A stretch of DNA of 64,000 bases from Chryseobacterium gleum (lineage in GTDB: Bacteria > Bacteroidota > Bacteroidia > Flavobacteriales > Weeksellaceae): positions 3,675,001 to 3,739,000 of the forward strand of contig NZ_LR134289.1 in NCBI RefSeq assembly GCF_900636535.1. Reading direction: 5' to 3'. Of the stretch, positions 43,779-53,300 are shown one piece after another; position 1 is the stretch's first letter; each line of letters opens with the position of its first letter. The translations under genes and the position numbers were made by a program. Under the pieces are notes generated by a model. It worked only from the letters and a program-made list of their open reading frames with translations. It was not told the DNA's origin and did no database searches.

Positions 43779-45817
43779 ACACACGTTATTTAAAAATTTT
43801 TTCCATCCTTGTTACGATCGCCCTTATTTTTGTGGCGAGGCTTGCTTATTTGCAGTTGTTTACAGACCGTTATGCACTGAATGCTGCCAATACTTCCATT
43901 AAAACAGAATATGTAATTCCACAGCGTGGGGTTATTTTTGACAGAAATGGTAAAATCATGGTAGGTAACCAGCCTGCTTATGAAATTTCGTTTACGCAGG
44001 CTCTAATGAAACCTGATTTTGATACTCTGGCGTTTTGCAGTTTAATGAAAATTACAAAACAGGATTTTATCAATAGAATCAATGTTATCAAAAAGGAGAA
44101 ATATTATTCTAAGCTGACCCCGATGACTTTTATTAAAGACCTCAGCAGAGAAGATATTGCAAGAGTTCAGGAAATTATTTTTAAGTATCCCGCATTTAAT
44201 ATCGTATCGAGACCCCAGCGTCAGTATGAAGTTTCCACATCCGGAAATCTTTTGGGATATACGAGTGAGGTAAATGAAAGAGACATTAAAAAAGATTCTA
44301 CCTACTACTTACCGGGAGACTTCATCGGGAAAACAGGTGTTGAAAAATCCTACGAAAAAGAACTTCGTGGGGTAAAAGGAGTAAAATATATCCAGAAAGA
44401 TATCAGGCTCCGGAATATTGGTTCCTATAAAAATGGTGCGCTTGATAAAGACGTCATTACAGGTAAAGATATCACATTAACGATTGATTACGACCTTCAG
44501 AGAACAGCTGAAGAAATGCTCGTCAATAAACACGGGGCAATTGTAGCCTTAGATCCTAATAACGGGGAAGTGCTGGTTTCTGCAACCGGACCGGATATTG
44601 ATCCGAATCTTTTTACCGGACCCAACAAATCCAAAAATTTATATGCGCTGTCAAAAGACACGCTTTACGAAAATAAACCTACTTTTGACCGTGCATTACA
44701 GGCAGGATATCCGCCGGGATCCACTTTTAAACTGTTGACTGCCTTAGCGGCAATGCAGATGGGAGTGATGGATGAAAAAACTATTTTCCCTTGCGGTGGA
44801 GGATTCTTCTATAAAGGTAAAAGAATCAAAGGTCATGGTGGAGCTGATCCGCTTATTCCTTCTATCCAGGTTTCTAGTAACTGTTTCTTTACTTATGCAT
44901 TTATTGCGATTATCAAAAAATACCCGGGAAATCCTTCAAAAGGTGTTGATGAATGGAAAAAGATCATGAGCAGCTTCGGGGTTGGGGAGTTTTTAAATAA
45001 TGATTTTGCTGTTGGGGCAAGAGGCAGAATCCCTTCAGGAGATTTTTACGAAAGAAGATTTAAGGCGATCATGAAGGCCAGCGGGTCCCAGAGAACCGAT
45101 TTCAAAAACTGGGATGAGATGTCAACCGGTGCTATTTATAATGGGATGGGGCAGGGAGATGTTTTGGTAACGCCTATTCAGCTGGCTAATTATGTGGCAG
45201 CTATTGCTAACAGAGGATGGTATTATACTCCTCATATTGTAAAAGCAATTGACGGGAAGCCAAACCCAGATCCAAGATTCAAAGTAAAACATAAAACACT
45301 TGTAGATCCAAAGTATTTCGAACCAGTTCTGAAAGGAATGGAGGCCGTAGTTTTGAGAGGTACAGCCCGTGGTTTGAAATCCAATGATTTTACACAATTA
45401 GCCAAAACGGGTACTGCACAGGTACCGCAAGGAAAAGATAACTCAATTTTTGTATTGATTGCTCCTGCAGAAAAACCTAAAATTGTGGTAGTGGCAGTAA
45501 TGGAACACGCAGGATTCGGTGCTACATGGGCAGGGCCGGCCTGTACGGTGATTGCTGAAAAATATATTACAGGTGATTTAAAAAGAGAAAATCTTTACAA
45601 AAAAATGATCACCTCAAGTTTCATGCCTGAGTATAAAAGGCAATGGATTGCAGACCTGAAACGTAAAGGTTTATATGTTGACCCTAAACCTGATTCTATT
45701 AAACAAAAGAGAATTAAGGATAGCCTTGAGTTGGTAAAACAACAAAAAGCAAAGCTGCAAAAGAAAATAGAAGAAGCTAAAAAAAATAACACTGCTAAAA
45801 AAACTGTGAAGCAATGA
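43775..45817 (+). CDS. mrdA: Penicillin-binding protein 2 (elongation transpeptidase)
   Basis: This class B PBP cross-links peptidoglycan for rod elongation. The 680-residue protein has one TM segment (about 5-25) and the dimerisation domain with YVIPQRGVIFDRNGKIM. The transpeptidase domain has the serine in PGSTFKLL, the SSN triad (VSSNCFF) and AKTGTAQV. The C-terminal ~60 residues are Lys/Gln-rich coiled coil. The start is TTG, four bases before the end of mreD; no ATG follows for more than 60 codons. The stop overlaps rodA by 4 bp (ATGA). Confidence 0.96.
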   Translation: MNTRYLKIFSILVTIALIFVARLAYLQLFTDRYALNAANTSIKTEYVIPQRGVIFDRNGKIMVGNQPAYEISFTQALMKPDFDTLAFCSLMKITKQDFINRINVIKKEKYYSKLTPMTFIKDLSREDIARVQEIIFKYPAFNIVSRPQRQYEVSTSGNLLGYTSEVNERDIKKDSTYYLPGDFIGKTGVEKSYEKELRGVKGVKYIQKDIRLRNIGSYKNGALDKDVITGKDITLTIDYDLQRTAEEMLVNKHGAIVALDPNNGEVLVSATGPDIDPNLFTGPNKSKNLYALSKDTLYENKPTFDRALQAGYPPGSTFKLLTALAAMQMGVMDEKTIFPCGGGFFYKGKRIKGHGGADPLIPSIQVSSNCFFTYAFIAIIKKYPGNPSKGVDEWKKIMSSFGVGEFLNNDFAVGARGRIPSGDFYERRFKAIMKASGSQRTDFKNWDEMSTGAIYNGMGQGDVLVTPIQLANYVAAIANRGWYYTPHIVKAIDGKPNPDPRFKVKHKTLVDPKYFEPVLKGMEAVVLRGTARGLKSNDFTQLAKTGTAQVPQGKDNSIFVLIAPAEKPKIVVVAVMEHAGFGATWAGPACTVIAEKYITGDLKRENLYKKMITSSFMPEYKRQWIADLKRKGLYVDPKPDSIKQKRIKDSLELVKQQKAKLQKKIEEAKKNNTAKKTVKQ

Positions 45818-47043
45818 AATGGACGGAAGGAATAGATAAACTGGGCCTCGGGCTGTATTTCCTGCTTTGCGTTTTTGCGATTGCAAATATTTACAGTGTT
45901 GATCAGAAACTGGGAGAAAAACAATTGGTCTTCTTCTGTATCTCTCTTGTTGTTGGTCTTGTTATATTCGTGGGAAGAAGCAAATTCTTTGAGAATATGG
46001 CCGGTATTATTTACATTGGAGGTGTTCTGCTTTTGATAGGACTTTTTCCGTTTGGTAAAGAGATTCTCGGGCAGAAGAACTGGTATAAGTTCGGTAGTTT
46101 TACTATGCAGCCTGTGGAGTTTGCAAAAATCGGAACGGCATTAATGCTGGCCAATTATGTTTCAAGTCCGGATTTTAATCTTAAAAATAAAAAGTCCCTC
46201 TGGACAGCTCTTGCCATTATAGGAATTCCGGCTGCAGTTGTTCTTGCTATTCCGGATGTTGGTTCCATGCTTGTGTTTATCGCATTCTTTATTGCTTTAT
46301 ACAGAGAAGGTCTGAGTGGGCTTTTGTTCGGGATAGGATTTATTTTTGCAGGCGTTTTTCTGATTTCACTGGCTGTTCCTCCGGTTTATGTTGCGGTGGC
46401 AGTTTTAGTTATTGCCGGTGTTCTGATTGCCATGAATTATCACAGAATGTCATGGGATGTCATTTCTATCTCAGGTATTGCAGGTTCTGTTCTTTTGCTG
46501 TGCGGTCTGGCTTTCGGATCTCCTTACATTTTAGAAAAACTTCCTAAACACCAGAGAGAAAGAATTGAGGTTCTTTACAAAGGAGAGAAGGCGTTCAGGG
46601 ATACTTCAGGATACAACCTGCTGTATTCAAAAACAGCTATCGGATCAGGAGGTCTTTGGGGGAAAGGATATCGTGAAGGATCTGTTACCCAGGGCAAATT
46701 TGTACCGGAGCAGGAAACCGATTATATCTTTTGTACAGTAGGAGAAGAATGGGGCTTTTTAGGAAGTGCAATTCTTATTTTATGCTACATGGTTTATATC
46801 AGCAGAATATATTACCTTGCAGAGAAGCAGAAATCCACATTTAACCGTGTATTTGGGTATTGCTTTGCCTCGATCCTGCTGATGCACTTTTCGATCAATT
46901 TAGGGATGGTTATGGGGCTTTTCCCTACGGTTGGGATCCCTCTTCCGTATTTCAGTTATGGAGGAAGTTCTTTACTTGCCTTCTCAATAATGACATTTAT
47001 TTTCTTTAAACTTAATTATTCCGATAAAAACAGTTTGGTGTAA
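45814..47043 (+). CDS. rodA: SEDS glycosyltransferase RodA
   Basis: RodA is a SEDS-family peptidoglycan polymerase working with PBP2. The 409-residue protein has about ten TM segments and motifs typical of the family: VEFAKIGTALMLANY, PKHQRERIEVL (extracellular loop), VPEQETDYIFCTVGEEWGF and PYFSYGGSSLLAFSI. It is the last mre/rod gene, starting within the mrdA stop codon. Confidence 0.97.
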   Translation: MKWTEGIDKLGLGLYFLLCVFAIANIYSVDQKLGEKQLVFFCISLVVGLVIFVGRSKFFENMAGIIYIGGVLLLIGLFPFGKEILGQKNWYKFGSFTMQPVEFAKIGTALMLANYVSSPDFNLKNKKSLWTALAIIGIPAAVVLAIPDVGSMLVFIAFFIALYREGLSGLLFGIGFIFAGVFLISLAVPPVYVAVAVLVIAGVLIAMNYHRMSWDVISISGIAGSVLLLCGLAFGSPYILEKLPKHQRERIEVLYKGEKAFRDTSGYNLLYSKTAIGSGGLWGKGYREGSVTQGKFVPEQETDYIFCTVGEEWGFLGSAILILCYMVYISRIYYLAEKQKSTFNRVFGYCFASILLMHFSINLGMVMGLFPTVGIPLPYFSYGGSSLLAFSIMTFIFFKLNYSDKNSLV

Positions 47044-47138
47044 ATCTTTTAAGCGGTGATATAAATCGCAAAAGGTTGATATGCCTGTTTTGTAAATCTG
47101 CACATTGCAGAGTATATTGTCGTTTTATAAATCATTAC

Positions 47139-47717
47139 ATGATGAAAGAAGCTTATGTCTCTGATCAGGATTTCGTAAATACAGACGGTTCTCAAATAGA
47201 AAAAGGAGAGTACGAGAACTGTACTTTCAACAACTGTAATTTTGAATATGCAGATCTGTCTGGGTTCAGTTTTACAGACTGTGAATTTATTGAATGTAAC
47301 CTCAGCATGGTAAAACTTACTAAGACAGCTTTCCATGAGGTGCTTTTCAAAGATTGTAAAATGTTTGGGCTACAGTTTAATGATTGTAATCCATTTGGAT
47401 TATCTTTCAGATTTGACGGATGTGCTTTAAACAATTCAGTTTTTTATCAGACTTCTCTTAAGAAAACGGTTTTCAAAAATTCCAGATTAATTGAAGCCGA
47501 TTTCGCTGAATCTGATTTATCAAATGCTGTCTTCAATAACTGCGATCTGTCGGGCGCTGTTTTCGATGGTACAAACCTCGAAAAAGCAGATTTCAGAACT
47601 TCGGTCAATTATTCTATAGATCCGGCTTTAAACAGGCTTAAAAAAGCTAAATTTTCGCTGTCTGAAATATGTGGACTATTGTATAAACTGGATATTGAAA
47701 TTGATAAGAACAGTTGA
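47139..47717 (+). CDS. Pentapeptide-repeat protein (Qnr/McbG-like)
   Basis: This ~192-residue protein consists of pentapeptide repeats with Phe/Leu at the centre of each unit, for example CTFNNCNFEYADLSGFSF and AVFNNCDLSGAVFDGTNL. The C-terminal DPALNRLKKAKFSLSEICGLL is typical of McbG/Qnr relatives, which mimic DNA and can shield gyrase. Gyrase protection here is a weak inference. A start at 47139 or 47142 (ATGATG) is likely; the TTG at 47076 would add an unrelated Cys-rich segment. It follows rodA by 95 bp and may be part of its transcript. Confidence 0.85.
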   Translation: MMKEAYVSDQDFVNTDGSQIEKGEYENCTFNNCNFEYADLSGFSFTDCEFIECNLSMVKLTKTAFHEVLFKDCKMFGLQFNDCNPFGLSFRFDGCALNNSVFYQTSLKKTVFKNSRLIEADFAESDLSNAVFNNCDLSGAVFDGTNLEKADFRTSVNYSIDPALNRLKKAKFSLSEICGLLYKLDIEIDKNS

Positions 47718-47790
47718 GAACTCATGACTATTCGGTGAGTTGATATTATATGACTCGGATTTAGCCTGAATTTATCGTGAAATATCACAA

Positions 47791-47820
47791 ATAAAAAAGC
47801 CATCAGAATTCTGATGGCTT
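47791..47820. terminator. Terminator (NlpC/P60 gene, possibly bidirectional)
   Basis: A perfect 12-bp inverted repeat with no loop bases (47797-47808 and 47809-47820) is followed by a T-run on the minus strand. It lies 28 bp after the NlpC/P60 stop and may also stop the pentapeptide gene. Confidence 0.9.
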
Positions 47821-47847
47821 CATTATTTAAATCAATTATTTATAAAA

Positions 47848-48558
47848 TTAAAAATTTGCTGGTGTAGCTGGAGTAACAGCGGCAAGATTGTTGTAAGCTT
47901 CTCCTTCTTCGTTGATTACCCTCTTGGCAAATCTGAATTTAGGACCCCAATAAGAATCATTCAGTGAAGAAATCATTACTCCTTTTGATGTTGCTGCGTG
48001 GATAAATTTGATCTCACCATCTTCAGAAACACTTTCTACAATACCTACGTGAGAAATTCTTCTTCCATGAGAAAAGAAAATAAGATCTCCCTTCTGTAGT
48101 TCTCCTCTTTCTACTCTTTCTCCTTCCTGAGCCTGAGATGCTGCTACTCTTGGTAAGCTAAGACCTGCTGCTGCTCCGAATACGGAAAGAACAAAAGCTG
48201 AACAATCTATACCGTTTCTTGTAGTTCCTCCATATCTATAAGGAGTTCCAAGGTATGTTTCAGCTTCTTCAAGGATACCATCAATGGTTTTATTATGTTT
48301 GACTGCTTTTGCAATCTCAGAATTCTTAATTGCTTTTTTAGCATTGGATATAGATGCCGCCTTTTCAGCAAGGAAAGAGTCAATAAGTCTTTGCTTATCC
48401 TGCTCCATTTTTTTGTTATCTATAGAAGCTAGTTTGGCATCTGTTTTGTATTCTTTTGTGTAAGTTGCTGGTTTTGAAACCACATAATTTGTAGCACACG
48501 ATTGTAATGAAACTGTAGAAACTAAAGCAACTAAATAAAACAAAACTCTTTTCTTCAT
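47848..48558 (-). CDS. NlpC/P60-family cell-wall peptidase lipoprotein
   Basis: This 236-residue lipoprotein (Cys21 in VSLQSC) has a Lys-rich linker (about 40-95). Its C-terminal NlpC/P60 domain has the catalytic Cys119 (GIDCSAF), His170 (GRRISHVGIV) and His187 (FIHAAT). It probably cleaves peptidoglycan stem peptides (D-Glu-mDAP bonds) in the periplasm. It is monocistronic. A TACTTTTG -7 box lies at 48611-48618 (minus), 52 bp before the start codon. Confidence 0.92.
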   Translation of the reverse strand: MKKRVLFYLVALVSTVSLQSCATNYVVSKPATYTKEYKTDAKLASIDNKKMEQDKQRLIDSFLAEKAASISNAKKAIKNSEIAKAVKHNKTIDGILEEAETYLGTPYRYGGTTRNGIDCSAFVLSVFGAAAGLSLPRVAASQAQEGERVERGELQKGDLIFFSHGRRISHVGIVESVSEDGEIKFIHAATSKGVMISSLNDSYWGPKFRFAKRVINEEGEAYNNLAAVTPATPANF

Positions 48559-48864
48559 ATATATTTGATTATCCGTGTTAAAAAGGAATATTTATTTTCA
48601 AAAGCATTACAAAAGTAGAGATTCCGAGCAAAAGACCCCTGTTATGATAATTATCAGGATCTTATTTTAACACTATTTAACATATTATTTACATATGTTA
48701 AAGAAAAATAAACCGCAACAGCCTATTTTTGGTCAGTATGCGGTTTTTTTTATTAAGATTCTTTAACAAACTTATTTCAGTTTATCCTGAATCAGTATGT
48801 TTTTTAAATTTTTAAGTCTAAAAAAGCCAGTATAAATTTTGTTAATAAATGTTTGACTATAAGC
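48559..48864. other. Intergenic region between NlpC/P60 and the efflux adaptor
   Basis: These 306 bp have no gene. They hold the TACTTTTG box for the peptidase, GATAATTATC at 48647-48656, and the terminator hairpin for the efflux cluster (48711-48745). Confidence 0.6.
48711..48752. terminator. Terminator hairpin downstream of the efflux cluster
   Basis: A 7-bp stem (AACCGCA at 48711-48717 with TGCGGTT at 48739-48745) has a 21-nt loop and T-runs on both sides. It lies about 120 bp past the adaptor stop on the minus strand; no plus-strand gene precedes it. Confidence 0.7.
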
Positions 48865-49971
48865 CTATTTTGGGGCTTTAATTCTAATATTCTGTCCATC
48901 GCGGATTTCTTCTGTTGCGGTCTTTACAATTACATCATTTGAAGATACAGGTCCTATAATTGTTGTGGTCTCGCCATTGGCAATTCCTGATGTGACAGGG
49001 ATCCAATGGGCAGTATTTTTTTCTACTTTAATTACAAATACTCCAAGGGTGGAATTAAGTACAGCAGAAGAAGGGACGGACAAGGATTTACTGTTTTCGC
49101 TTAAAGGAAGAATAACATTGGCTACCATTCCCGGTAAAAGCCTTTTGTCTTTGTTATAGACATCCATTTCTACCCACTGAGAGCGTAATTTGCTGTCTAG
49201 TGCTCCTGCAAATCTTGATACTTTTGCAGTAAAAGTCTCTCCGGGAATAGATTGAATGGAGAACTTAATATCTCCATTTTTATTCAACAGTCCGGTATAA
49301 GATTCAGGAACATTAACCACCAAGCGTAATCTGTCCTGCTGTACAAGGCTGAACATAGGAAGATCGGAGCCTTTTCCTGATGGTCCTACATAAGCTCCTG
49401 CACTTACATTTCTTGTTGCAATATTACCACTGAACGGAGCCCTGATCTGCAGATAGTTTTTAACATCTGCAACTTCCCGATAGGATGCTTTTGCAGCCTC
49501 CAGTTGCGCAAGGTCAGATTTTTGCGCTGCTAAAGCCTGCTCCAGATCAAGAGCTGAAATGGTTCCGGGAGTTTTACTCGTTTCTTTTAAACGATCATAT
49601 TTCGCTTTGCTGGCAATATAAAGGGCTTCTTTTGATTTTAAAGCTGATGAGGCTGCGCTCTGCTGAGAACTGATTTCAGGAGCTTCTAAGGTAGCCAGTA
49701 ACTGACCTGCTTTCACCTCGTTCCCTACATCTACATATAACTTTTTAACAAAACTGCTGACCTTGGCATAGATATCTACTTTCTGATAAGGCTGCAATTC
49801 TCCGGGAATTGCGGTGGATGAAGAAAAATCATCCTGTTTGGGATTAACCGTTTCGATTTCCGGGGATGCAGGGTCTTCTGCCTTTTTAGTTTCTTTCTTT
49901 TCCGCATGGCTACAGCTTTGAAGGCTGACAATAAGTATTGCCGGAATTAAATATTTATATAGTCGGTTCAT
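48865..49971 (-). CDS. RND efflux periplasmic adaptor (HlyD/MFP family) lipoprotein
   Basis: This 368-residue membrane-fusion protein bridges the RND pump and TolC. It has a lipoprotein signal (VSLQSC-SHA), a beta-barrel/lipoyl part with VDIYAKVSSFVKKLYVDVG and GQLLATLEAPE, a helical hairpin (about 100-155), and a lipoyl return strand LQIRAPFSGNIATRNVSAG. It is the last gene of tolC-RND-adaptor, 27 bp after the pump. Confidence 0.93.
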   Translation of the reverse strand: MNRLYKYLIPAILIVSLQSCSHAEKKETKKAEDPASPEIETVNPKQDDFSSSTAIPGELQPYQKVDIYAKVSSFVKKLYVDVGNEVKAGQLLATLEAPEISSQQSAASSALKSKEALYIASKAKYDRLKETSKTPGTISALDLEQALAAQKSDLAQLEAAKASYREVADVKNYLQIRAPFSGNIATRNVSAGAYVGPSGKGSDLPMFSLVQQDRLRLVVNVPESYTGLLNKNGDIKFSIQSIPGETFTAKVSRFAGALDSKLRSQWVEMDVYNKDKRLLPGMVANVILPLSENSKSLSVPSSAVLNSTLGVFVIKVEKNTAHWIPVTSGIANGETTTIIGPVSSNDVIVKTATEEIRDGQNIRIKAPK

Positions 49972-49998
49972 ATTTTATTTTTAGTAGCTAAAGGTTAT

Positions 49999-52900
49999 TT
50001 ATTTAACAATTTCAGGCATAAAGTGAATGCTTTCCTCATCTTCAGGGTCAAGGGAAACACTTTGGGTAGTAGCTTTTCCCTGTCCCCATGCAAATGCCAG
50101 AGGAAGGATAAAAAGGGCGGCAAATGTAGAGGCAACCAAACCACCGATTACAGCTCTGCCCAACGGTGAAACCTGATCTCCGGCTTCTCCCAGTCCTAAT
50201 GCCATTGGGATCATTCCCACCACCATTGCTAAAGCAGTCATCACAATAGGTCTTAGCCTCAGGGCGGCAGCTTCTCTTGCGGAAAGTAAAGCATTTCCAT
50301 TATGTTTTCTTAGCTGTTCTGCGTTGGTAATTAACAGCACGGCATTTGAAATTGAAACCCCTACAGACATAATGATTCCCATATAGGATTGAAGGTTTAA
50401 TGTAGATCCGCTGATGATCAATAATGCTAGAGATCCTACAAGAACTGCCGGTGCGGTTACCAATACTACCCCAGAAACTTTAAAAGACTGAAAGTTAGCC
50501 GCAAGCATTAGGAATATCACAACAATAGCAATGATCAGGCTGCTTTGTAAGCTGCTCAGTGTCTCATTTAACGTCTGGCTTAAACCAATCAGTTGTACAT
50601 TGAGTCCTCTTGGAAGCTCTCCCATGTTATCAATGACTTTTTGAACATCTTTTGAAGCAGTTCCTAAATCGGTATGGTTAAGGTTGGCTGTAACAGTAAG
50701 TGTTGGCATTGCCCCCAGGTTGTCAGTTTCCCCGTATGTGAAACTGTTTTTAATCGTTGCCACATCACCCAGATTCGGTCTGTTTGAATTTTTCTGCAAT
50801 GGAATTCCTGCTATTTCTTCTTTGCTGTTCATTTTATTTTCCGGAATCTGAACCTGTACGTTATAACTGTAACCTGCTTTTTCATCCGTCCAGATATTTT
50901 TTTCGGTAAATCTTGATGATGAGGTGGATGCTACCAATGAACGGGAAACGTCTGACATGTCCACACCAAGCTGGGCCGCACGAATACGATCGACATTGAT
51001 GTCAAGAGCTGGATATTTTATAGACTGCCCTATTTGAACATCTCTTAAATATGGTATTTTTTTAAGTTCAGTTTCTATTTTTTTGGCATACGCTTCATTC
51101 ACGCTTTTATCCCTTCCTGATAATCTTACTTCAATAGGAGTAGGTGATCCCTGGCTAAGAATTTTTTCTGTCAGTTCAATGGGTTCAAAAGACAATTTCA
51201 TATCAGGATTAATACTTTTGGCTTTTTCTCTGATTTTATCTTTTAAATCATCCATATTGGTATGGTAATCCTCATTTAGTCCCACCTGTAAAACGGTTTC
51301 ATGTGAGCCTGCCATCCAAAGATAAATAGGGCTTACGGAAAAAAGGGTAGGATGGGTACCTACATATGCAGATGTAATTGAAACATTGTCTTTTCCGACA
51401 ATTTCTTTGATGCCATCTAATAATTTTAAGGTCTGCAGCTCTGTTTTTTCAATTCTCGTTCCGTCCGGAATACGCATTCTTACCTGAAACTGACTCCCAT
51501 TTACCTGAGGTAAAACATCCCGCCCGATACTGTTTAAGAATAAGGCTACCATTACCATCATCAAGATAATATAGGCGGAAACCAATATTTTTCTGTAGGG
51601 CATGATTCTGTCTAAAAACTTCAGGTAACGGAACCGGATTTTTTCAAACATACTTACTTTCCCGTCACGGTTGCTGTCTTCGTTTTGTAATAAGATTTCT
51701 TTCTGGCTCCATGTATCATTTTCATCGCTTAGTCCAGCTTGCTGAAGTTCTTCAGAGTCTGTCAGAACATGGCCGTCTTTTGCTTTGTGGTGTTTTACTT
51801 TCATAATCCAGTTTGCCATTACAGGAACAAAGGTCTGTGCAAGAAAGTAAGAAACAATCATGCTGAAACCGATGGCCAATGCAAGAGGCAGGAATAATGA
51901 TCCCGGAATTCCACCCATCGTAAATGCAGGAGCAAAAACAGCCAGAATACAGAATAGAATTAACAGTTTGGGAAAAGCAATTTCTTTACAGGCATCCCAG
52001 ACGGCAAGAGATTTAGGTTTTCCCATATCCAGATGCTGGTGAATATTTTCTATGGTAACGGTACTTTCATCAACGAGGATTCCAATGGCGAGGGCGAGCC
52101 CGCTTAAAGTCATGATATTAATAGTCTGGCCGAAAAGATTTAAAAATAAAACGGCTGAAATAATAGAGGTCGGAATTGTAAGAATTACAATCAGTGCACC
52201 TCTGATATCCCCAAGGAATAATATAACCATCAATCCGGTAAGAATAGCTCCGATGGTTCCTTCACTCAATAAACTCTTAACAGAATTGATGACATAGGTA
52301 GACTGGTCAAATTCAAAGCTGACCTTTACATCATCCGGAAGGTTGGACTGAATCTGTGGCAGTTGTTTTTTCAGATTCTGAACCACATCCCAGGTAGAGG
52401 CATCGGCACTTTTAGCAATACTCAGATATACCGAACGGCGTCCGTTGACCAGAGCATAGCCAGAGGTCATATCTGCCCCGTCGGTTACTGTAGCAACATC
52501 TCTTAAGTATAGATTCTGAACGCTGCCTTTATAGAGGGGAATATTTCCAAAATCCTTTACATTTTTAATCATCGTATTGGTTGGGGTAATATAGTATTTA
52601 TCACCTATTCTTACGTTTCCTGACGGTGCGGTCTGGTTGTTCAGCCTCAGTGCTTCTACGAGCTGGTCTGGTGTCATGTTATGTTGACGAAGCAAATCAG
52701 GATTGGCATTAATCACCACTGTCCGGATATTTCCTCCGAAAGGAGGTGATGAAACAATTCCCGGAATTGAAGTAAATGTGGAACGAACATAAACGTTGGC
52801 AAGATCAAGCAGTTCATTGTTTGATCTTTTATCACTGCTTAGAACAAGCTGTCCGACCGGAAGTGTGGAGGCATCAAAGCGAATGATAAAAGGAGGATTC

Positions 52901-53268
52901 GATCCCGGAGGAAAAGCGGCCTGAATTCTGGTGGAAAATGAATTCAATTCTGCCGCCGCCTGAGCCATATCGGTTCCGGGATAGAAATTAATTTTCATTA
53001 ACGTCAGCCCCTGGATGTTTTTAGTTTCAATACTTTTGATTCCGTTGACGAATAGAAAAATGTTAATATATTGTTTGGCGAAAAATGCTTCCATCTGCTG
53101 AGGAGTATATCCGCTGAAAGGATGGGAAACATAGATTACCGGTAAATCCAGTTTGGGAAAGATATCGACTTTAATGGAGTTCACCGACCGTATTCCAAAG
53201 AAAAACAGTCCGGCAACAATCACTAAGATCGTAATGGGTTTTCTTAATGCAAATCTTATTAAGTTCAT
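49999..53268 (-). CDS. RND efflux permease with atypical cytoplasmic EF-hand-like loop
   Basis: This 1089-residue inner-membrane proton-driven pump has the twelve-TM RND layout. TM4 has LVDESTVTIEN, where AcrB has two Asp, and TM10 has VSISNAVLL, where AcrB has the proton-relay Lys; the relay is therefore not AcrB-like. An insertion between TM6 and TM7 (about residues 490-560) is cytoplasmic and contains a perfect EF-hand loop pattern DSNRDGKVSMFE (residues 531-542). This is unusual. It lies between tolC and the adaptor gene. Substrate is unknown. Confidence 0.92.
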   Translation of the reverse strand: MNLIRFALRKPITILVIVAGLFFFGIRSVNSIKVDIFPKLDLPVIYVSHPFSGYTPQQMEAFFAKQYINIFLFVNGIKSIETKNIQGLTLMKINFYPGTDMAQAAAELNSFSTRIQAAFPPGSNPPFIIRFDASTLPVGQLVLSSDKRSNNELLDLANVYVRSTFTSIPGIVSSPPFGGNIRTVVINANPDLLRQHNMTPDQLVEALRLNNQTAPSGNVRIGDKYYITPTNTMIKNVKDFGNIPLYKGSVQNLYLRDVATVTDGADMTSGYALVNGRRSVYLSIAKSADASTWDVVQNLKKQLPQIQSNLPDDVKVSFEFDQSTYVINSVKSLLSEGTIGAILTGLMVILFLGDIRGALIVILTIPTSIISAVLFLNLFGQTINIMTLSGLALAIGILVDESTVTIENIHQHLDMGKPKSLAVWDACKEIAFPKLLILFCILAVFAPAFTMGGIPGSLFLPLALAIGFSMIVSYFLAQTFVPVMANWIMKVKHHKAKDGHVLTDSEELQQAGLSDENDTWSQKEILLQNEDSNRDGKVSMFEKIRFRYLKFLDRIMPYRKILVSAYIILMMVMVALFLNSIGRDVLPQVNGSQFQVRMRIPDGTRIEKTELQTLKLLDGIKEIVGKDNVSITSAYVGTHPTLFSVSPIYLWMAGSHETVLQVGLNEDYHTNMDDLKDKIREKAKSINPDMKLSFEPIELTEKILSQGSPTPIEVRLSGRDKSVNEAYAKKIETELKKIPYLRDVQIGQSIKYPALDINVDRIRAAQLGVDMSDVSRSLVASTSSSRFTEKNIWTDEKAGYSYNVQVQIPENKMNSKEEIAGIPLQKNSNRPNLGDVATIKNSFTYGETDNLGAMPTLTVTANLNHTDLGTASKDVQKVIDNMGELPRGLNVQLIGLSQTLNETLSSLQSSLIIAIVVIFLMLAANFQSFKVSGVVLVTAPAVLVGSLALLIISGSTLNLQSYMGIIMSVGVSISNAVLLITNAEQLRKHNGNALLSAREAAALRLRPIVMTALAMVVGMIPMALGLGEAGDQVSPLGRAVIGGLVASTFAALFILPLAFAWGQGKATTQSVSLDPEDEESIHFMPEIVK

Positions 53269-53300
53269 TGAGATACTATTGATTATAATTGATATTAATC

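Noticed and set aside
48711..48752. Hairpin read as the end of an unseen plus-strand small RNA
   Set aside because: No plus-strand promoter or gene precedes it; it is a better fit as the terminator of the minus-strand efflux cluster.
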